A stretch of DNA of 11,722 nt from Candidatus Omnitrophota bacterium (GTDB lineage: Bacteria > Omnitrophota > Gorgyraeia > Duberdicusellales > 4484-171). A model generated the notes under the pieces. The model was not told the DNA's origin. It searched no databases and saw only the letters and a program-made list of their open reading frames with translations. Below, piece by piece: positions 7,839 to 11,722 of the stretch. A program made the translations under genes and the position numbers. Positions within the stretch are counted from its first letter, which is position 1. Each line of letters opens with the position of its first letter. Location: NCBI GenBank assembly GCA_028702365.1, contig JAQVOZ010000024.1, forward strand, positions 1-11,722, in the 5' to 3' direction.

Positions 7839-8603
7839 TTAGGGCATTTCAGCTGCAATTTGTTCAAGCAGCTCATCTGAAATATCAAAATTAGCGTGTA
7901 CTTTCTGAACATCTTCCTGTTCTTCTAAGGCTTCAATCAGTGAAAGCAGCTGTTTGGCGTCAGAAGCTGCGGCTACCTTTACCTTGGAGCTTGGCACCAT
8001 GGTTATTTCTGCTTCCTCCATTTTTATATTCTTGGCCTTAAGGGCTTCTTTTAACTGTTCGAAATCTTTCGGGTCAGAAAAGATTTCATAATTCTTTTCT
8101 CCGACCTGAACATCATCTGCCCCTGCATCAAGGCTGATAGTGTAAAGTTCATCCTCATTCTTGATCTGGGTTTTATCTATGAGAATGTAGCCTTTTTTCT
8201 TAAACATCCAGGAAACGCTTCCGCTGCCTGCCATATTGCCGCCCTTTTTCGAAAAAATATTACGCACTTCTGCGGAAGTCCTGTTTTTGTTGTCGGTAAG
8301 TGTTTCAACTATTAAGGCTGCGCCTCCGGGTCCGTACGCTTCGAATATGCAGCTTTCGTAAGTTACGCCTTCAAGCTCGCCAGTTCCTTTTTTTATGGCC
8401 TTTTCGATATTATCTGAGGGCATATTGGCAGTTCGTGCCCGGTCTATTGCGGTACGAAGCCTGGCATTTGTATCTGGTTTGCCGCCGCCCTCTCGTGCCG
8501 CAACGGTAATTTCCCTTATTAGTTTTGTAAAAAGTTGGCCGCGCTTTGCATCAGCTGCCCCCTTTTTATGTTTAATACTTGCCCATTTTGAATGACCGCT
8601 CAT
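7839..8603 (-). CDS. yebC: YebC/TACO1 family translation-associated protein
   Basis: Members bind ribosomes; recent work on bacterial YebC proteins and mitochondrial TACO1 implicates them in relieving stalling, for example at proline runs. Older annotation as a transcriptional regulator of the ruv genes is less well supported. The 254 residues are typical. The N-terminal hallmark MSGHSKWASIKHKKGAADAK (1-20) is near-identical to the family, followed by FTKLIREI, the GGGKPDTNARLRTAI stretch (about 39-53) and MPSDNIEKAIKKGTG. YGPGG (about 90-94) and LTDNKNRT (about 102-109) are also family hallmarks. AAGGAGG lies five bases before the ATG, directly beside a hairpin in the leader. It heads the yebC-ruvC-ruvA group. 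Confidence 0.98.
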   Translation of the reverse strand: MSGHSKWASIKHKKGAADAKRGQLFTKLIREITVAAREGGGKPDTNARLRTAIDRARTANMPSDNIEKAIKKGTGELEGVTYESCIFEAYGPGGAALIVETLTDNKNRTSAEVRNIFSKKGGNMAGSGSVSWMFKKKGYILIDKTQIKNEDELYTISLDAGADDVQVGEKNYEIFSDPKDFEQLKEALKAKNIKMEEAEITMVPSSKVKVAAASDAKQLLSLIEALEEQEDVQKVHANFDISDELLEQIAAEMP

Positions 8604-8613
8604 AATAACCTCC

Positions 8614-8644
8614 TTAAATTTTTCGACGAAGTCGGGAAATTTAA
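8614..8644. repeat. Hairpin abutting the yebC ribosome binding site
   Basis: Arms 8614-8627 and 8631-8644 form a 14-bp stem with a three-base GAA/TTC loop and two adjacent mismatches (T-G wobbles on the plus strand, C-A on the minus). In the yebC mRNA the 3' arm ends in TTAA, whose last two bases are also the first two of AAGGAGG. The stem could therefore limit ribosome access; this is an inference. Confidence 0.65.
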
Positions 8645-8656
8645 CCCCGAAGCGCT

Positions 8657-8700
8657 TCGTGTAAATTTTCTCAGGTCTTGTGCCAGGAAAATTTACACGA
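8657..8700. repeat. Perfect 14-bp inverted repeat in the RNase HI-yebC spacer
   Basis: TCGTGTAAATTTTC (8657-8670) recurs exactly inverted at 8687-8700 around a 16-base loop. A second perfect palindrome, CGAAGCGCTTCG (8648-8659), overlaps its left edge by three bases, so the two structures compete. No T-run follows on either strand, arguing against an intrinsic terminator. With the neighbouring hairpin, the spacer holds four arms with an AAATTT core in alternating orientation. Confidence 0.75.
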
Positions 8701-8734
8701 TATATAGGCGCAATGGGTAAATAACGATTTTCTT

Positions 8735-9133
8735 TTATTGCACTAAAAAACCGACAGCCTCAGTTGCTAACTTGTCGGCATCGGCATTTTTTTCCCTGTC
8801 GATATGGGTTATGCTAAATTTTTCAAATTTTGAAATAATAGTTTTTGCCAGCACAAAAAGCGGATAAATGTTTTTATTTTTTACTTTGAAATTACCATTC
8901 AGTTGTTCACAGAGAAGCTTGCTGTCGGAAAAAACTTCTACGTTTCGTTCGTTCATGCCAAGAGCCTCGGTGAGCGCAAAGATAAAAGCCATATATTCTG
9001 CGAAATTATTGGTTTGTATGCCTAGATAAATACCATTTTTTTTAATCACGTTATTATCTTTATAGATCAAATAACCTATTCCGACATTCCCGGGATTGCC
9101 CGCTGATGCCCCGTCTATGAAAACTTTAATCAT
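8735..9133 (-). CDS. Ribonuclease HI family protein
   Basis: Likely cleaves RNA in RNA-DNA hybrids, helping remove primers and R-loops. The 132-residue protein is an RNase H domain only, without the N-terminal hybrid-binding domain of larger members. The four catalytic acids are in place: Asp7 (FIDGASAGNPG), Glu46 (TNNFAEYMA), Asp70 (VFSDSKLL) and Asp120 (NADADKLATEA). The TNNxAEY and REKN patterns match the RVT_3-type branch rather than E. coli RnhA, so rnhA is not assigned. Its ATG overlaps the stop of the zinc-ribbon gene as ATGA. DUF164 zinc-ribbon proteins and RNase HI are also neighbours in other bacteria, for example Rv2229c and Rv2228c of Mycobacterium tuberculosis. Confidence 0.93.
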   Translation of the reverse strand: MIKVFIDGASAGNPGNVGIGYLIYKDNNVIKKNGIYLGIQTNNFAEYMAFIFALTEALGMNERNVEVFSDSKLLCEQLNGNFKVKNKNIYPLFVLAKTIISKFEKFSITHIDREKNADADKLATEAVGFLVQ

Positions 9134-9861
9134 AGGCTGAAATCCTCCGGTAAATACAAAATCCTTACGCAGTTTTCACAAAGAACAAGCTGGTCATACA
9201 TTTTTATTTCATTTATTTTTTGGGAAGTTACCCGCATATTGCATGCACCGCAATTTTCAGTTTCAATATTTACCGGAGCCATGGCGCATCCATAACGGCT
9301 TTTTATCAATTTTTCATACCTGGCTAAAATATGTTTATCGATATCTTTAGCTAAATTGCTTTTTTTCTCTTCAAGGCCTTTTATCTTCGCATCGATTTCC
9401 GTAAGCTCGTTTTTTAGCTGCGTTTCCATATCCTTATATTTTTTCTCTTCATTTGAAAGCGCTGATTTTTCTTCCTTGGCTTTTTTGTCTGCTGCTTCTA
9501 TCTCATCCATCGCTTTTATAACATCTTCTTCTAGGAGCGAAACATCTGCCTTAAGGGAAGCTATCTCTGTAAGTTTCGCCTGATATTCTTTGTTGCTTTT
9601 AAGCTGAAAAAGCTGGCCCTGCGATTTTTTCACACTTTCTTCTTTTGTTGCCAGATCAAGTTCTTTTTCTTTTTTCTTCACCTGTAGTTGTTTTAATTTA
9701 TCAGAAAATACGTCAAAATCTTTTTTCCTGGTTTCAAAACTATTTTTTAGGTTGTCCAGTTCTTTGGGTATTTCATTATCCTTTTTTGATTTAAGATTAT
9801 AAATCTGCGAGTCAACATCCTGAAGCTGAACGAGCTTGTAGATTTCCTCTTTTAAAACCAC
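9130..9861 (-). CDS. Coiled-coil C4-type zinc ribbon protein (DUF164/zf-RING_7, FlgZ/CdsZ-like)
   Basis: A family with a long antiparallel coiled coil and a small zinc ribbon; Helicobacter HP0958 (FlgZ) and chlamydial CdsZ belong to it and connect to RpoN or to flagellar and type III secretion, but most members have no known function. Of 243 residues, about 5-185 are charged heptad-rich coiled coil, with NKEYQAKLTEI (90-100) as the family's conserved turn. Residues 190-243 form the ribbon, with zinc ligands Cys204, Cys207, Cys228 and Cys231. It starts at GTG; the AAGGAGG lies about ten bases upstream, slightly far, and no ATG or TTG is better placed. It is the first gene after a good promoter and is coupled to the RNase HI gene. 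No flagellar or secretion gene is nearby, so that role is not implied. Confidence 0.92.
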   Translation of the reverse strand: MVLKEEIYKLVQLQDVDSQIYNLKSKKDNEIPKELDNLKNSFETRKKDFDVFSDKLKQLQVKKKEKELDLATKEESVKKSQGQLFQLKSNKEYQAKLTEIASLKADVSLLEEDVIKAMDEIEAADKKAKEEKSALSNEEKKYKDMETQLKNELTEIDAKIKGLEEKKSNLAKDIDKHILARYEKLIKSRYGCAMAPVNIETENCGACNMRVTSQKINEIKMYDQLVLCENCVRILYLPEDFSL

Positions 9862-9900
9862 TAGGCTAAACCCTCCTTATGTTTATAAAAAAACAGATAC

Positions 9901-9930
9901 ATTGTAGCGTAATTTTTCTCGTATTTTCAA
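9901..9930 (-). promoter_or_regulatory. Sigma-70-type promoter of the zinc-ribbon/RNase HI operon
   Basis: -35 TTGAAA (9930-9925) and -10 TACAAT (9906-9901), each one base from consensus, are separated by 18 bp. Transcription would start near 9894, giving a leader of about 33 bases that includes the AAGGAGG binding site. Confidence 0.65.
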
Positions 9931-9939
9931 ATGGGCATA

Positions 9940-9956
9940 GCCTGAGTCAAACAGGC
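9940..9956 (-). other. Short hairpin downstream of tRNA-Val
   Basis: GCCTG and CAGGC form a perfect 5-bp stem with a 7-base loop, about 40 bp after the tRNA. It could help end the tRNA transcript, but no T-run follows, so terminator function is doubtful. Confidence 0.3.
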
Positions 9957-9994
9957 ACTATTATACGATATCAGCCCTACAATAAATTCTACCA

Positions 9995-10066
9995 TGGGCA
10001 CTGCAGGGATCGAACCTGCGACCTTTCGCATGTGAAGCGAACGTTCTACTACTGAACTAAGTGCCC
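9995..10066 (-). tRNA. tRNA-Val (anticodon CAC)
   Basis: A complete 72-base cloverleaf: acceptor GGGCACT/AGTGCCC, D stem GTTC/GAAC, anticodon stem TTCGC/GCGAA with loop TTCACAT, T stem GCAGG/CCTGC with loop TTCGATC, discriminator A. Anticodon CAC reads the valine codon GTG. CCA is not encoded (TGG follows), so it must be added by the CCA enzyme. The 7-base D loop is AGTAGTA, so the normally invariant GG is AG (G18 changed to A). It lies 32 bp after the CAU tRNA and is probably on the same transcript. Confidence 0.95.
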
Positions 10067-10098
10067 GCTTTCGCCATGCCCTGTGTGTTGTATAGCAA

Positions 10099-10172
10099 TG
10101 GGCCCGCAGGGATTCGAACCCCGGACCAATTGATTATGAGTCAACTGCTCTAACCAGCTGAGCTACGGGCCC
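10099..10172 (-). tRNA. tRNA with anticodon CAU, probably tRNA-Ile2 (lysidine type)
   Basis: A complete 74-base cloverleaf: acceptor GGGCCCG/CGGGCCC, D stem GCTC/GAGC with 9-base loop, anticodon stem GTTGA/TCAAT with loop CTCATAA, T stem CGGGG/CCCTG, discriminator A, no encoded CCA. A CAU anticodon can be elongator Met, initiator Met or Ile2. The fully paired first position (G1-C72) argues against the initiator. C4-G69 and C5-G68, the pairs favoured by TilS, and the GGGCCC acceptor favour Ile2, in which C34 becomes lysidine and reads ATA. Elongator Met remains possible. Confidence 0.93.
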
Positions 10173-10188
10173 GGACAAAGTAACAATG

Positions 10189-10217
10189 ATTATAGCAATT
10201 TATGCAAGCCATATCAA
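10189..10217 (-). promoter_or_regulatory. Strong sigma-70-type promoter of the tRNA pair
   Basis: -35 TTGATA (10217-10212; five of six bases) and a perfect -10 TATAAT (10194-10189) are separated by an ideal 17 bp. The expected start near 10182 lies about ten bases before the first tRNA, as usual for tRNA operons. Confidence 0.85.
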
Positions 10218-10268
10218 GCATTTTTTGACGGTATTTACGTTAAAAAATCCAACAAAAAAGAAGGGTTT

Positions 10269-11722
10269 TTAGCCTAGATTGATTAGTTTTTTAAAATCCC
10301 GCTCCGTAACTATATTAAGATGGAGTTCCTTGGCTTTTTGGTATTTTGAACCAGGGGTTTCTCCAACAACCACATAATCTATATTTTTGCTTATTGAGGA
10401 GGCACATTTTGCGCCAAGTGCGGTAACGCGCTCACAGGCTTCGTTACGCGAAAAACTTTTAAGTTCCCCTGTAAAAATAAATACTTTTCCGCTTATGAGG
10501 CTTTGCTTGATTATTCTCTCAGTTTGGCTCAAATTAAGCCCGTTTTTTCTGAATTCTTCGATGAGTTTCTTTGCTTTGGCCGATGAAAAGAATTTTACAA
10601 CAGCCTCCGCCATTGTTGGCCCGATTTCATTGATTTCCTCAAGGTCCGCCTCTTTTATGTTAAAAAACTTATCTATTTTTTTAAACCTCTCCGCCAGAAT
10701 CTGCGCCGCTTTTTCTCCGATGTGCCGTATGCCTAATGCGTAAAGCAAGCGTGACATTTGTCGTTTTTTGCTTGCTTCAATAGCTAAAATAAGGTTATCG
10801 GCTTTCTTTTGCGCAAAAAGAGGAAGCTTGAGTAACTCCTCTTTTCTTATTCTGTAAACATCGGCAAGGCTTTTAACGAGCCCCCTATCAACCAGTTCCT
10901 CAACTACACTGTCGCCCATGCCTTCAATATCCATTGCGCCGCGCGACGCAAAATGAAGAAGCGACTGTTTTATTTTTGCAGGGCAATCGGGGTTTATGCA
11001 AAGCCAGTAGACTTCTTCTTCTTTCTCTTTGGCCAGAGCTTGTTTGCAAACAGGGCAGTTCTCGGGTACTTTTACTTTTTTTGTGCCTTCCTTACGTTTC
11101 GCAGTTATAACTTTAATTATTTTAGGAATTACTTCTCCGGCGCGTTCGATTAAGACAGTGTCTCCTTCCCTTACATCAAGGCGTTCGATTTCATCAAAAT
11201 TATGAAGCGTTGATCTTGAGATGGTTACGCCTGCGCATTCAACGGGCTTTAGGTTAGCTATCGGCGTAATTATGCCGGTTCGGCCTACGCTAAATTCAAT
11301 TTTTTCAACTTGAGTAGTTGCCTGATGAGCGGGAAACTTATATGCGACTGCCCAGCGCGGAGATTTTAGAGTTTGAGCTAATTGCTCCCGCAGCTTGTAA
11401 TCATTTACTTTTACAACCATTCCGTCAATTTCATATTCTAAACTGTCGCGTTTGGACTGCCAATTGAGGCAATATTTTATTGCTTCGTCCAGGTTCTTGC
11501 ATAATTTATTATAAGGATTTATGCGTAGTCCCAAAGTTTTTATCTTTTCAAAAAACTCATAATGATCTTTAAATTCTATTCCTTCAGCAAGTCCAGATGA
11601 ATGTATAAAACATTTTAAGTTACGTTGCCTGACTATTGACGGGTCTAATAATTTAAGCGAACCGCTTGCAGCATTACGCGGGTTAGCAAATAATGGTTCA
11701 TCAATCTTACTGCGTGTTTTAT
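10269..11722 (-). CDS. ligA: NAD-dependent DNA ligase LigA (5' end beyond the window)
   Basis: Seals nicks in replication and repair using NAD+ to adenylate itself. The frame is open to the right edge, so 483 residues are present and roughly the first 190-200, including the adenylated lysine, are missing. From the edge: FANPRNAASGSL (11-22) and YEIDGMVVKV (96-105) of the nucleotidyltransferase domain, then the OB fold with FSVGRTGIITPIA (143-155). A four-Cys zinc finger (222, 225, 241, 246) follows, then helix-hairpin-helix repeats (about 260-385) and a C-terminal BRCT domain (about 408-483, starting SGKVFIFTGEL). An internal TTG at 11534 is not a start, since conserved sequence continues upstream of it. 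It is followed by a 96-bp spacer with the tRNA promoter and no evident terminator. Confidence 0.98.
   Translation of the reverse strand, partial: KTRSKIDEPLFANPRNAASGSLKLLDPSIVRQRNLKCFIHSSGLAEGIEFKDHYEFFEKIKTLGLRINPYNKLCKNLDEAIKYCLNWQSKRDSLEYEIDGMVVKVNDYKLREQLAQTLKSPRWAVAYKFPAHQATTQVEKIEFSVGRTGIITPIANLKPVECAGVTISRSTLHNFDEIERLDVREGDTVLIERAGEVIPKIIKVITAKRKEGTKKVKVPENCPVCKQALAKEKEEEVYWLCINPDCPAKIKQSLLHFASRGAMDIEGMGDSVVEELVDRGLVKSLADVYRIRKEELLKLPLFAQKKADNLILAIEASKKRQMSRLLYALGIRHIGEKAAQILAERFKKIDKFFNIKEADLEEINEIGPTMAEAVVKFFSSAKAKKLIEEFRKNGLNLSQTERIIKQSLISGKVFIFTGELKSFSRNEACERVTALGAKCASSISKNIDYVVVGETPGSKYQKAKELHLNIVTERDFKKLINLG

Noticed and set aside
8657..8700. Intrinsic terminator after the RNase HI gene
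   Set aside because: The stem is strong but AT-rich, the loop is 16 bases, and no T-run follows on either strand.
9960..9965. Second TATAAT on the minus strand after tRNA-Val
   Set aside because: A perfect -10, but no recognisable -35 at 16-18 bp; the promoter at 9930-9901 fits better.
11532..11534. TTG as the start of ligA
   Set aside because: The frame stays open to the window edge and encodes the conserved FANPRNAASGSL segment upstream, so the codon is internal.
1..11722. Mobile elements, CRISPR array, defence or toxin-antitoxin genes
   Set aside because: No transposase, integrase, regularly spaced repeats or small gene pairs were seen; the window is tightly packed with housekeeping genes.

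Overview
The window is a chromosomal, housekeeping stretch of a moderately AT-rich bacterium. Every gene I can support lies on the minus strand, so the window is read from right to left in the direction of transcription. Both TAA and TGA act as stops and the genetic code looks standard. Nearly all genes have a strong AAGGAGG-type ribosome binding site. The genes are ordinary bacterial ones, but several are divergent: the aldolase, the phosphofructokinase, RuvC, and an archaeal-like IlvD. Together with repeat-rich spacers this suggests an uncultivated lineage such as Omnitrophota or a relative. That placement is an inference from overall impression, not from a marker phylogeny.

Layout in transcription order. 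(1) 11722-10269: ligA, missing its 5' end at the window edge. (2) A near-consensus sigma-70-type promoter (10217-10189) drives two tRNA genes: a CAU-anticodon tRNA, probably tRNA-Ile2, and tRNA-Val(CAC). (3) A second promoter (9930-9901) precedes a C4 zinc-ribbon coiled-coil protein translationally coupled to an RNase HI-family protein. (4) A 131-bp spacer full of inverted repeats leads to yebC-ruvC-ruvA-scpB, which are closely packed or overlapping. (5) metK and ahcY follow, separated by an 87-bp repeat element. (6) An AT-only perfect inverted repeat leads to pfkA, then a large class II aldolase-like gene. (7) ilvD follows and runs off the left edge.

Functionally the window combines DNA repair, replication and segregation (LigA, RuvC, RuvA, ScpB, RNase HI), translation (two tRNAs, YebC), the activated methyl cycle (MetK makes S-adenosylmethionine and AhcY removes S-adenosylhomocysteine), a neighbouring pair of glycolytic steps (phosphofructokinase then aldolase), and branched-chain amino acid synthesis (IlvD). 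Genes from yebC to ilvD share one orientation with spacers of about 105 bp or less, so they could form one or a few long transcripts.

I found no phage, transposon, CRISPR array, toxin-antitoxin pair or obvious new defence system. The most interesting points are a phosphofructokinase with a shortened and substituted phosphate-donor site, an aldolase-superfamily enzyme with features of two families, a hairpin cluster touching the yebC ribosome binding site, other intergenic repeats, and a tRNA-Val lacking G18.
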